A stretch of DNA of 64,000 bases from Candidatus Heimdallarchaeota archaeon B3_Heim (GTDB lineage: Archaea > Asgardarchaeota > Heimdallarchaeia > Hodarchaeales > Hodarchaeaceae). The notes beneath the pieces were generated by a model. That model saw only the letters and a list, made by a program, of their open reading frames with translations, was not told the origin of the DNA and made no database searches. A program made the position numbers and the translations under genes. This document shows, one piece after another, positions 1-7,977 of this stretch (positions within the stretch are counted from its first letter, which is position 1; the number at the start of each line of letters is the position of its first letter). The stretch is from positions 62,001 to 126,000 of the forward strand of contig NJBF01000001.1 of the NCBI GenBank assembly GCA_003144275.1, in the 5' to 3' direction.

Positions 1-127
1 AAAATTGGAGTCGTCCTTTTTCTTCAAGATTAGTTATCAAATTAAAGTCATCTTCAGGTTTCCTTTTCCTTAACGGTTTTGATCTTCCATTTGAACATTT
101 TTTCTTGGTTTTAGTTCTGCAGGGCAT
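1..127 (-). CDS. Partial hypothetical protein, C-terminus outside window
   Basis: An ATG at 127-125 on the minus strand opens a frame that runs off the left edge without a stop, giving at least 42 residues. The N-terminus is very basic, with two cysteines (MPCRTKTKKKC) followed by Lys/Arg and then an acidic stretch. I do not recognise it. It lies 48 bp downstream of another minus-strand small gene, so the two could be co-transcribed. It may be the start of a small basic nucleic-acid-binding protein, but only the N-terminal part is visible. Confidence 0.35.
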   Translation of the reverse strand, partial: MPCRTKTKKKCSNGRSKPLRKRKPEDDFNLITNLEEKGRLQF

Positions 128-175
128 TTTCAATCAGCATATATCGATATTTAATCTCTTTTTAATTAAGAATCT

Positions 176-481
176 TCACAGATATACATTTAATACCCGT
201 TTTTTCTTAATGTGATCATCTGGCAAATTTTTTAAGAGTGATTCAAGCAATTGGATTAGCGTATTAATAATTGAATCATCAATACTTGTTTTGTGGATAT
301 AGTAAGAATCTAAAGAAGTGAAAACTGTAGAGAGCAATTTATTATATTCCCAAAGAGTATTTTTCATGTTCACAGGATAATTTTTCACATCATCAAATTT
401 TGAACCCTTCCAAGATAATTGAGAAGGTTTTCCAGTAGTTACTGCAATTTTACAAAGCTTTTCTACTATTTCAGAATCCAA
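176..481 (-). CDS. Hypothetical protein, 101 aa
   Basis: Small, mostly helical predicted protein with no transmembrane segment and no motif I recognise. Residues 60-90 look like an amphipathic helix rich in Leu and Ile. It sits in the accessory island at the left edge, on the same strand as the phosphoribosyltransferase-like and restriction-like genes upstream (632-3126), from which it is separated by 150 bp. Codon use is as AT-rich as its neighbours. It could be a small component of the same accessory module or unrelated. Function unknown. Confidence 0.4.
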   Translation of the reverse strand: MDSEIVEKLCKIAVTTGKPSQLSWKGSKFDDVKNYPVNMKNTLWEYNKLLSTVFTSLDSYYIHKTSIDDSIINTLIQLLESLLKNLPDDHIKKKRVLNVYL

Positions 482-631
482 ATCAAACCCCTTTTTCCCA
501 TTAATGAAATTGATTATATTTCAGTTGTTAATGATTTAATTTATTTATCATTCTACTCTCTAGACCTGTAAAACTTGTTTCAATGCAGATAATTATTACA
601 TCTCATTAATTTAAGAAGGATTATATCATTT

Positions 632-1567
632 TTATGGAGTTTTATATCTCAGAAAAAGAGGTCTCCATTTCCCTTTTACTTTATCATCTAGAATTCGGGG
701 TGGCTTATCTCGCCATAAGAAATGAGGAACATTATTACTACATCTATCGGGGAAAACAACAATTGATTGAGAATTATTAAAACCAAGGGCACATTTTTTG
801 TTTCCATATTTTTGGACAAATTCTTTTACATTCTTTAATTCCTCATCCTTAAAAAAAGATAATAATTTTGAATTATCGTCTAATTCCTTAAAAGAAATCA
901 CATTAACAAAGTTCCTTTTAAAATTTGATTTTATATTCTTTATTCCTTGTTTATAACCATATAATGTAATAATATATATTTTCACCTTTAATCTATTTCC
1001 AATACCTCTTTTATTTATGAGGTCAGTCAGATAGGTTTTTATTTGATTACCTGATCCAATAGAATCTTCAATGAAAAAAATAGAATCATTCTCTTGAAGT
1101 TTAGTTTTCTCATCAAATTGTCTATAATCTAAATCACAATTCCCACTAATATAATTTAGAAGAAGATCTCCACTCTTGAGTTTTTCACCCTTTTTTATAA
1201 TTCCGAGTAGTGGTTTCTCGTTCTTTTTTTCCTTATTCATTATATTTTCTATCTGAATCACTGCATCTTGACAATAATCCCATATCTCCCTTCTATGTAA
1301 TATTATTAATCGTTCGATGACGTCTAAAGCAGTATCTTGTTCAGTAAATGGGAATAACTTGATAAAAAGCGAGAGTTGACCACGATAAACTCCTTGGTAT
1401 GCAGAAATTTCATAAATCCTATCTGCAATTTTATCTGTTTGATCTCGGTGTCGAAAATACTTTAATGCTCTTAACATTTCCTCAGAAGTGTTCTGTTGTT
1501 GTCGATGGGTTGGCAATAAACTCCCTCCTAGGATAACATTGATACTAACTTTTTCTTTGTAGGCCAT
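632..1567 (-). CDS. Phosphoribosyltransferase-like conflict-system protein (PRTase-CE type)
   Basis: A 311-residue protein. At about residues 160-180 it has a PRPP-loop-like motif (FFIEDSIGSGNQIKTYL: hydrophobic strand, acidic pair region, then SGxG/T loop), followed by the hydrophobic strands of a Rossmann-like PRTase fold. The C-terminus carries GFNNSQSIVVFPDRCSNN then a PHFLW segment. This N-terminal helical domain plus PRTase core plus a proline-rich PxFLW tail matches phosphoribosyltransferase-like proteins found with prokaryotic conflict systems. The start overlaps the upstream gene by 40 bp, so the pair is probably translationally coupled. Substrate unknown. The PRTase-fold call is solid; the defence role rests on its partner. 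Confidence 0.65.
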   Translation of the reverse strand: MAYKEKVSINVILGGSLLPTHRQQQNTSEEMLRALKYFRHRDQTDKIADRIYEISAYQGVYRGQLSLFIKLFPFTEQDTALDVIERLIILHRREIWDYCQDAVIQIENIMNKEKKNEKPLLGIIKKGEKLKSGDLLLNYISGNCDLDYRQFDEKTKLQENDSIFFIEDSIGSGNQIKTYLTDLINKRGIGNRLKVKIYIITLYGYKQGIKNIKSNFKRNFVNVISFKELDDNSKLLSFFKDEELKNVKEFVQKYGNKKCALGFNNSQSIVVFPDRCSNNVPHFLWRDKPPRILDDKVKGKWRPLFLRYKTP

Positions 1568-3126
1568 TCATCTAACATTTCTCTTGACTTATCTGTCAGA
1601 TTTACAAAAACTATTTTTCCTAATCCATCAGTCACAATTCCGTGATTTATTACTGTTTGTTTGTCAATAGGAATTAATTGTTCAATTATTTTATCCAAAT
1701 CAGAAATGTTAATCTTTATTTCAATAAAGAGTTTTCTCTCTTCATCTACATTGAGAATTATGTCATAACCCGATTTTTCTATAGATATTGAATCTTTTCC
1801 CCATCCTGAATTTTCTAAAGATTCTATCACTGACTCTCTAAGGATTTTCTCTGATTCTTGTTTGGAAATATTGAATATAATATTATCTTCTAGTTCAAGG
1901 ATTTTGTTGTAGTCGAGAGCTGTGGAACTTTCAATTTTCTGTAAGAAAAAAGGAGGGATTGGAATTAAAATTTCGCGAAGATCTGTTATGTTAATCTGTT
2001 TAACAAAACCTTTAGCAACACGTTCTAATTGTGGGAAAAATAATTTATCAGCCAAATTACTTACTAAATAACTATACAAATATCTCGATTCTACCTTTTT
2101 ACTTTTTATTACATAAAAACTGTTTGAAGCAAACGCTGGACAATCAACTTCATTTATTAAAACTATTTTCCTAAAATCAAATCCACGAGGTATTAGAATA
2201 TCTCCTGGAATAAGTTTTTGTTTTTCCAGATCTAAATGAAACCATTTTTTCTCTCTTTTTGTAAAATTAAGATCTACATAATCAGTGATATTATGAATTT
2301 TGTGATTATGAACATTCCTAGGTCTAACATAGCCGTATTTACCGTCAGTTAGTAAGTACTTCTTTGGACAGAATAAACCAAATTTGATATTCGCCATTTC
2401 GCCTAATTTTATGGTAGTATAAGTTGCTAGCTCCTCTTCTAGCCTATTATACGTTGGATGGTAATAACTTGGGTCAAAAATTTCATTTTTAATCCTTCTA
2501 GATGTAATAAAAATTCCAGGATCCTCAATCTTTTTATCGGATAAAATTGAATTTAATGAAATTTCTAACTCATTCAAGCTGGATACAATAGAGAATTGTG
2601 TTTTGTTTCCTTTATCTGATAGTATAATAATTGATAAATTGATAAAACTCTCCTTATGGAACTCGATTTTTGGATATGACACTATTCCGTTGACACAATA
2701 ATCGTTATTGATTTTTTGTCTTATTGGTTCTGTACTTTTTAACAGGAGTAGACTTTGAGGAACAATAAACAATAATTTACCTTTGAATTGATAATTTTTA
2801 ATTTTATCAAATGATTCTGCTAGTTGTTTTACTTCCTGTCTTGATATTCTACGAAACCAATATTCATGGGGATATGGATATATAATTATTATATCAAATT
2901 CTTCTCTAATACTTGAATATCTTTGAGTCGCTTTATCCTTCTGTCTTAAAAAATCACTAAGTCTGGGAAGTCTCTGAACTGGAATCCCATAAAGAAGTCC
3001 AATATTCATTTCCGCGTAATCAGAGATACTTGAAGTAATTCTTTCAGTAAAATCATCAAAAAATAGCTTTAATCTAGCAACTGCTTTTTCTAATTCCTTC
3101 ATTATATCCCCTTCAGATATTTCCAA
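1528..3126 (-). CDS. Degenerate N6-methylase / specificity (HsdS-like TRD) / HSDR_N-like nuclease fusion
   Basis: A 532-residue fusion. Residues about 75-175 resemble the C-terminal half of a type I N6-adenine methylase, but the NPPY catalytic motif reads IYPYPHEYW and no SAM-binding GxG motif precedes it, so methylation is unlikely. Residues about 238-392 look like one HsdS target-recognition domain: TIKLGEMANIKFG, YGYVRPRNV, GDILIPRG, ending INITDLREILIPIPP. Residues about 430-532 look like the HSDR_N PD-(D/E)xK fold: GYDIIL supplies Asp, FIEIK supplies Glu and Lys, then EQL and the GIVTDG strand. The likely role is DNA recognition and cleavage without methylation. Start may be the second Met (3102). 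It is the first gene of a two-gene unit with the PRTase-like gene. Confidence 0.65.
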   Translation of the reverse strand: MEISEGDIMKELEKAVARLKLFFDDFTERITSSISDYAEMNIGLLYGIPVQRLPRLSDFLRQKDKATQRYSSIREEFDIIIIYPYPHEYWFRRISRQEVKQLAESFDKIKNYQFKGKLLFIVPQSLLLLKSTEPIRQKINNDYCVNGIVSYPKIEFHKESFINLSIIILSDKGNKTQFSIVSSLNELEISLNSILSDKKIEDPGIFITSRRIKNEIFDPSYYHPTYNRLEEELATYTTIKLGEMANIKFGLFCPKKYLLTDGKYGYVRPRNVHNHKIHNITDYVDLNFTKREKKWFHLDLEKQKLIPGDILIPRGFDFRKIVLINEVDCPAFASNSFYVIKSKKVESRYLYSYLVSNLADKLFFPQLERVAKGFVKQINITDLREILIPIPPFFLQKIESSTALDYNKILELEDNIIFNISKQESEKILRESVIESLENSGWGKDSISIEKSGYDIILNVDEERKLFIEIKINISDLDKIIEQLIPIDKQTVINHGIVTDGLGKIVFVNLTDKSREMLDEWPTKKKLVSMLS

Positions 3127-3231
3127 TATTAATGCAATCTACTAAAAAAATTCTTCCTATAATAGACTATTCTAGATATTTTTTAATTATCAGAGAAAAA
3201 TGCAAAATACTGTATACGAGAGATTTATATT

Positions 3232-4011
3232 ATGAGCGAATCAAAAGGAAGAGACCAACATGATGATGAGCTGCAAAAGCTAAAAGATACATATATGCTT
3301 ATCAGTCTATTTTCGATTACAGTTGGTAATTTTGCCAAACTTGATTATTTTAGAATGTTTGAAGGTTTCGACAGGTTAGAACAACTTACAGACTCATTAC
3401 CGATCATTTCAATTCCTGATTCAATTCCTGAAGAACATAAAAGGCCATTGTTGATATATCGATTAAAGAAAAACCAACCAAAATTATCTGACCTCACAAC
3501 ACTAATCCGTTCTGCGGTTTCAATAACCGATTTAGGCCGTAAATTATGGTTGAATTCAACAAACAACTTAATTCAATCGTACCTCGATTATTTTGAGCTT
3601 GTCTTTGAGAATTTGGTGGAGCCAATTGTTAAACAGCTTGGCCCTGAAGTACCAAAATATCATTATAAACATAGTTATCAATTTCAAATTAATTGGGTTC
3701 AACAGTGGTTTAAGAAACATAACTTAGATCAGAGTTTGGGGTTATTTATTGAAAAGCTAAATGGATACTTACGTAATGCTTTTGTTCACAATATTTATTA
3801 CGTAACAAAAGAGAGTATAATTTATTTTGCCTACAATCCCAAGACTAAGGAACTTAAAGAGTGTGTATTATCACTCAAAGATTTTGGAAACGATATTGCT
3901 ATTATCATGTTATCTAAACTTGCTTTTTATGTAGTATGTGGATTGAGATTTTTAGAAGTAACCCCTGAGGAACTACGAGAAAACCTAAAGAGAAAGGAAG
4001 AAGAAAATTGA
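3232..4011 (+). CDS. HEPN-domain protein, putative RNase
   Basis: A 259-residue all-helical protein. At residues 181-186 it has RNAFVH, which fits the Rx4-6H signature of HEPN ribonucleases, followed by the usual strand-rich segment (YYVTKESIIYFAYNP). HEPN proteins are metal-independent RNases common in toxin-antitoxin and abortive-infection systems. It is divergent from the PRTase/restriction-like pair, with 105 bp between the starts, and no nucleotidyltransferase (MNT) partner is adjacent. The C-terminus is Lys/Glu-rich. The HEPN call rests on one motif and helical content; sequence comparison would be needed for the subfamily. Confidence 0.5.
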   Translation: MSESKGRDQHDDELQKLKDTYMLISLFSITVGNFAKLDYFRMFEGFDRLEQLTDSLPIISIPDSIPEEHKRPLLIYRLKKNQPKLSDLTTLIRSAVSITDLGRKLWLNSTNNLIQSYLDYFELVFENLVEPIVKQLGPEVPKYHYKHSYQFQINWVQQWFKKHNLDQSLGLFIEKLNGYLRNAFVHNIYYVTKESIIYFAYNPKTKELKECVLSLKDFGNDIAIIMLSKLAFYVVCGLRFLEVTPEELRENLKRKEEEN

Positions 4012-4150
4012 AATTCGAATTAAAAATGCTATCAAATCTTTTCAAAAATCAAAATTATCTATCTAGATCAGTATTATCACTGAATCGTATAACGCTGGTT
4101 AATTCGCATACATTGCATAATATCAAAAATAAATTCGATCTTAAAGACAT

Positions 4151-4704
4151 TTATTTTGCTAGCTTACGGTATAAAGGTTTAAGCGCATCCAAAGTTACCT
4201 TCCCAATAGCAATTAATTGTCTTAATGAGACTCTAAAATTTCCTACTATGAAAACGGAAGATGAGTTTAATGCTAACTCCGTTGGCCTTTTTGCATTCCC
4301 GACATGAACACCTCCTTTTACATGTGCTTCATACTTTATTATATCTTTAACCGTTAATATTTCACTTCTAATTTTCATTATTGGTGTGGATAAAAATTCA
4401 TCTATTTTAACGTCTTTAAAGACGTTAGGTGTTCGGGAAGAGGGAGGATACAAACCATCTGTACACTCCAAAAGTCAGGTTCAGGAAATCCTAGAATTTT
4501 GTAATTACGGATTCCTATTCTGAATGTGATATGTAATCTTAATCTTTTGTTTGTTTTATGTATTAAGGCTTCCAATAGGAAAAGTCTAAGAATTGCAGAT
4601 GTTTTTAGAATTTTGTAAGCATCTTTTGAGGAAATATAATTCTCTAAATCCTCATAGTTCCTTTTAAAAATATATTCTTCTTCAATAAGCCTTAATTTTC
4701 TCAC
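4151..4704 (-). pseudogene. Frameshifted gene of unknown function
   Basis: Two minus-strand frames overlap: 4704 to 4402 and 4471 to 4151. They join into one protein of about 184 residues if a single base is added in the AAAA run at 4470-4473 (TTTT on the coding strand). The joined junction then reads GFPEPDF/LECTDGLYPPSSR. The second part has a conserved-looking block, SEILTVKDIIKYEAHVKGG followed by VHVG, then an AIGKVTLDALKPL helix. I do not recognise the family. A homopolymer indel could be a sequencing error, but the neighbouring genes also show lesions, so true decay is plausible. Confidence 0.55.
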
Positions 4705-4854
4705 TTTCCTTTCAATATCTTCTTAATTGTATGAACGATTCAGTATTATTCTTGACACGAACAGATTCTTATTAATCTCAGGGAAAGCTAAAGTTAGATT
4801 TAAAAGGACTCTTTTCGAGTTTATACTTGATGATATTCATGAGATGAAGACTAT

Positions 4855-5391
4855 ATGAAGATCACTGTTCCAGATAAGATTAAAATGACTAATATTCCAC
4901 TTATGGGGATCACAGAAGCGGATATTCTTAAGACGATCCAAACACCTGAATCCAAAGAACGATTCCTACATATGGGATTACAGTTAGAATTCCATTTGAA
5001 GAATATCAGAAAGGGTTATTTACTTGTAGTGACCAGAAATGAAGGTCAGGATATATCAGTAAGTGAGGTCTATCTCATTAAAAGAGTTTTTATACAGCAA
5101 CTTAATACTAAAAATCCGATACAAGTGTTAGAAAGCTTTATTGACAGATTTGGCCTTGAAATTCGTATCGACCGTGAAACTGACAAATTCTTTATAAAAA
5201 AAGCCGTTCCTTTGTCACCAAGTGTTGATCCTACCCGAGCAGTAACTATAATTAATCCAGGCAATCATGAATTTTGGCTTTGTCAATATATCCAAATAAA
5301 CCGAAGTGGTAACTACTTGGTACTTCAAGTAGCAATAGTTTATTGTATAGATATTACAAAATACAAACAATGGATTAGAGAAATGGGTTAA
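4855..5391 (+). CDS. Hypothetical protein, 178 aa
   Basis: Soluble alpha/beta protein with no motif I recognise. It has no signal peptide or membrane segment. It starts ATGAAGATC and ends 33 bp before the DUF4365 gene on the same strand, so both probably belong to one transcript and may work together. The C-terminal third has alternating hydrophobic residues typical of beta strands (YLVLQVAIVYCID). A TATA-like stretch is not obvious. Function unknown; the context is accessory and defence-like. Confidence 0.5.
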   Translation: MKITVPDKIKMTNIPLMGITEADILKTIQTPESKERFLHMGLQLEFHLKNIRKGYLLVVTRNEGQDISVSEVYLIKRVFIQQLNTKNPIQVLESFIDRFGLEIRIDRETDKFFIKKAVPLSPSVDPTRAVTIINPGNHEFWLCQYIQINRSGNYLVLQVAIVYCIDITKYKQWIREMG

Positions 5392-5424
5392 ATTTGTTGG
5401 AAGATTTATGCAGGGAGTGATTCA

Positions 5425-6090
5425 ATGTTTACTGATAAAGATCGTACAGAACGTGAAGGCGTTAATTTTGTAGCCCAGATTGTTAATGAAATGGGTTCAA
5501 TATGGAGGGAAACAACACAAATAGATATTGGAATAGATGGTGAAATAGAATTAGTAGAAGGGAGAAAATCATCTGGATTTTATTATTTTATTCAAATTAA
5601 ATCAGGTGAAAGTTATTTTAAAAATAGGAGTGAAGTCGGCTTTTCCTTTTTCCCTCAAAAAAAGCACATAGAATACTGGAGAAAATTACCACTCCCTGTG
5701 TTAATTATTATTTATTCCCCAAAAAGAAAAAAGGCTTATTGGAATGTTTTTCAACGTTTTTCTTCTGATAAATCAATCCATTTCTCATGGAAGAGCGTTT
5801 TTAATAAAAACACTAAAGAAATTCTCATTAAAAATTATCAAAAAACTGACGCATGGCATAAATATCAAAAGAAGACTAATTTAATCTCCGATATGGAATT
5901 AACGGTATTTAATGCGAAAATATCTTGTATGCAGATTTTAAGTCAACTTCTCCCAGAACCAATACGAGATAAGAGACAGCCCAGCTCTGCTCAAGTAGAA
6001 TCATTCATTTATAGTTTTAATGAGATTTTTAATTTCAAAACGATTAATCTACGAATTATTACATCTGCAGACCTAAAATTTGATAAATAA
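5425..6090 (+). CDS. DUF4365 PD-(D/E)xK nuclease-like protein, probably truncated by a stop codon
   Basis: Residues 1-150 match the DUF4365 layout: a Glu in TEREGVNFVAQIVNE, Asp in IDIGIDGEIEL, and the QIK signature (YYFIQIKSG) of a PD-(D/E)xK nuclease core, then FSFFPQKKHIEYWRKL. DUF4365 proteins occur near restriction and other defence genes. The TAA at 6088-6090 is followed in the same frame by 114 further open codons (to 6432), which is long for DNA this AT-rich. The gene may therefore be a longer protein interrupted by a nonsense mutation. The catalytic residues all lie before the stop, so the short form could still be active. Confidence 0.65.
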   Translation: MFTDKDRTEREGVNFVAQIVNEMGSIWRETTQIDIGIDGEIELVEGRKSSGFYYFIQIKSGESYFKNRSEVGFSFFPQKKHIEYWRKLPLPVLIIIYSPKRKKAYWNVFQRFSSDKSIHFSWKSVFNKNTKEILIKNYQKTDAWHKYQKKTNLISDMELTVFNAKISCMQILSQLLPEPIRDKRQPSSAQVESFIYSFNEIFNFKTINLRIITSADLKFDK

Positions 6091-6553
6091 TTCGAGTTTT
6101 CTAAGGGAGAAGGGCATACAACGGTTAATATACATGACATCCCGTTTATTCTAGAAAAAGGCAGGGTTTATGCTCTCCTGCATTGGTTTTCGTTTTACAG
6201 GATGCTATTATTCCTCTTTGGTCTCAAACCTGAAGTTGAAATAGAATATTATTCGGGATTGATGGATGGAAAGGAAATAAATATCTTATATGGACAAGTT
6301 GTATACAAAATAGAGATTGTTAAACCGAGTATTAAATTTAATAAACTTATTCCAACAGGGATACAAAGAGGGAAAGTTAAAATATCTGTTATTACTGATA
6401 ATTTTAAAATCGGTGCTTATGATAAAGCTTAGTTCAGTTTTTAATAAAAAATTTTATCACATATCAGTAATTGATAGCTCAGTGAAGAAACGCAAATTTA
6501 ACGACACTTTTCTAGGGTTACACTTTACGAAAGAGATGTTTATCGTTGGTTAA
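6091..6553 (+). pseudogene. Remnant continuing the DUF4365 reading frame
   Basis: From 6091 to 6432 the frame of the preceding gene stays open after its TAA, with protein-like sequence (NIHDIPFILEKGRVYALLHW, FGLKPEVEIEYYSGLMDGKE). At the TAG at 6430-6432 a second frame (stop at 6551-6553) continues with further plausible sequence (FYHISVIDSS, LGLHFTKEMF), as expected after a single indel near 6425. An ATG at 6202 could start a separate 76-residue protein instead. The simplest reading is a decayed C-terminal domain with one nonsense and one frameshift lesion. Confidence 0.4.
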
Positions 6554-6722
6554 TGAACACTTTTCCTTTTCTAGGCGCTAACTTAGATGAAGCGGACGGA
6601 TTCGCTGGTAATTCTGATTACATTAACTAATACCTCCCAAATGATTATCACTTTTGGTAGCATGGAAAAAAGATTATGTTCCGCTGTATATTAAAAAAAC
6701 ATAATTTCTGATATATGATATT

Positions 6723-7874
6723 TTATTGTAAATACAATTGATCCTCCCATGTAGATATTTTATCAGAACCTCCCTCTTTCGTCTTCTTATCAGAAAACTG
6801 TATAAAACAAGGAGAAGGGGTGATTCGACCAATAATTAATGCATTACCTTGATTGAACTCTTTTGCTTTATCGATGAAATGAGAAGGAACATAACTAAAA
6901 GTATCTTTGATTACATCTAAATTGGTATTACTTGCCATTTGGAGTAGTATTAAATTACCACATTGAGTTAATATATGTTCGTGAATCTTTGAGGGTATTT
7001 GAGATGATATTATCATATAGATTCCATATTTACGCCCTTCTCCTGCAATCAATTTACCATATTCAAGAGTAGATTCATTACCAAACTTTTTAGGTTTATT
7101 AGGAAAAAGATGATGAGCTTCATCTACAACTATAAATGTAGGTTTGTTGTTTATCTCTTTTTTGGAATGTTGACGCCAAACTTCCTTAAGTATCTTATTT
7201 GCTACCAAATTCCTTTCTTTATAGTTAAAATAAGATAGATCTATAATCGAGTTTCCTTCATGAGAGATTAAATCATTTATACTTGTACCGCTAGACATAA
7301 AAAGTAGTGATTCATGAATTTTAGATCTTTTCATACGAGTTGTTAATATTGGGTTAACACCTGTGAAAATATTTATTATTTGTTCAACACTTGGATTATT
7401 TCGTTTATTAAAAATTTTGAACGCTGTATTTAGATCCTCGAAGAGTTTTGTGTCTATTATTGGATCAATTTCTAATAGTTCTGCAGCATCAGATACTTCA
7501 AGATCTTGAAACTTCAAAGAAAGTGAATTTTTGATCCGTGAATCATTAGAAACTATATTAAGTTCTTTTGTTTCATTACGAAGATGAAATCTATGAAATT
7601 CATCTGAATCCAAAACTCTGAAATTGAGTGATGAATGAATATAATTGGAAAAATTCTTCTTACAACGCCTCTCAACTATTTTAATTTGTTCAGTATCAGA
7701 GTCAAAGCTCGAATCACTCTTATCTATCAAAATCTTGAGTTTTGTTTCAAAAAGGAAATGCTGATCTTTATCTAAAAATCCTAAAAGCAGGTCAAAAAGA
7801 ATTTCTTTGCTTTTATCTTCTAAATGATAAGTTGAGTAAGAAAAAGAAATATTTAATTTATGCCTATTTTTCAT
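6723..7874 (-). CDS. N-terminally truncated HerA/FtsK-like ATPase
   Basis: A 383-residue protein equivalent to the C-terminal part of a HerA-type ATPase. It has Walker B (TFIVVDEAHHLFP, about residues 243-255), the arginine-containing block EGRKYGIYMIISSQ, and the strand-rich end GNALIIGRI. There is no Walker A (GxxxxGK[ST]) in it and none in the 103 bp upstream before the divergent nnr gene. It cannot bind ATP by itself in the normal way. It is either a decayed remnant or a partner subunit. The intact homologue at 59247-61865 shows what is missing, about 150 residues with the P-loop. It fits the eroded state of this island. Confidence 0.6.
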   Translation of the reverse strand: MKNRHKLNISFSYSTYHLEDKSKEILFDLLLGFLDKDQHFLFETKLKILIDKSDSSFDSDTEQIKIVERRCKKNFSNYIHSSLNFRVLDSDEFHRFHLRNETKELNIVSNDSRIKNSLSLKFQDLEVSDAAELLEIDPIIDTKLFEDLNTAFKIFNKRNNPSVEQIINIFTGVNPILTTRMKRSKIHESLLFMSSGTSINDLISHEGNSIIDLSYFNYKERNLVANKILKEVWRQHSKKEINNKPTFIVVDEAHHLFPNKPKKFGNESTLEYGKLIAGEGRKYGIYMIISSQIPSKIHEHILTQCGNLILLQMASNTNLDVIKDTFSYVPSHFIDKAKEFNQGNALIIGRITPSPCFIQFSDKKTKEGGSDKISTWEDQLYLQ

Positions 7875-7977
7875 ATATCAAGTATATTCCAATCTCATCT
7901 TTAGATAAATTGTGCAGAACGAGTAAATAGTAATTAAAAAGGCTATTGATCCTTAACTATTCTCCAGGTGTTATGAT

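Noticed and set aside
4008..4307. Plus-strand frame starting TTG at the end of the HEPN gene
   Set aside because: It overlaps the frameshifted minus-strand gene, whose translation has more protein-like blocks; the plus frame shows none.
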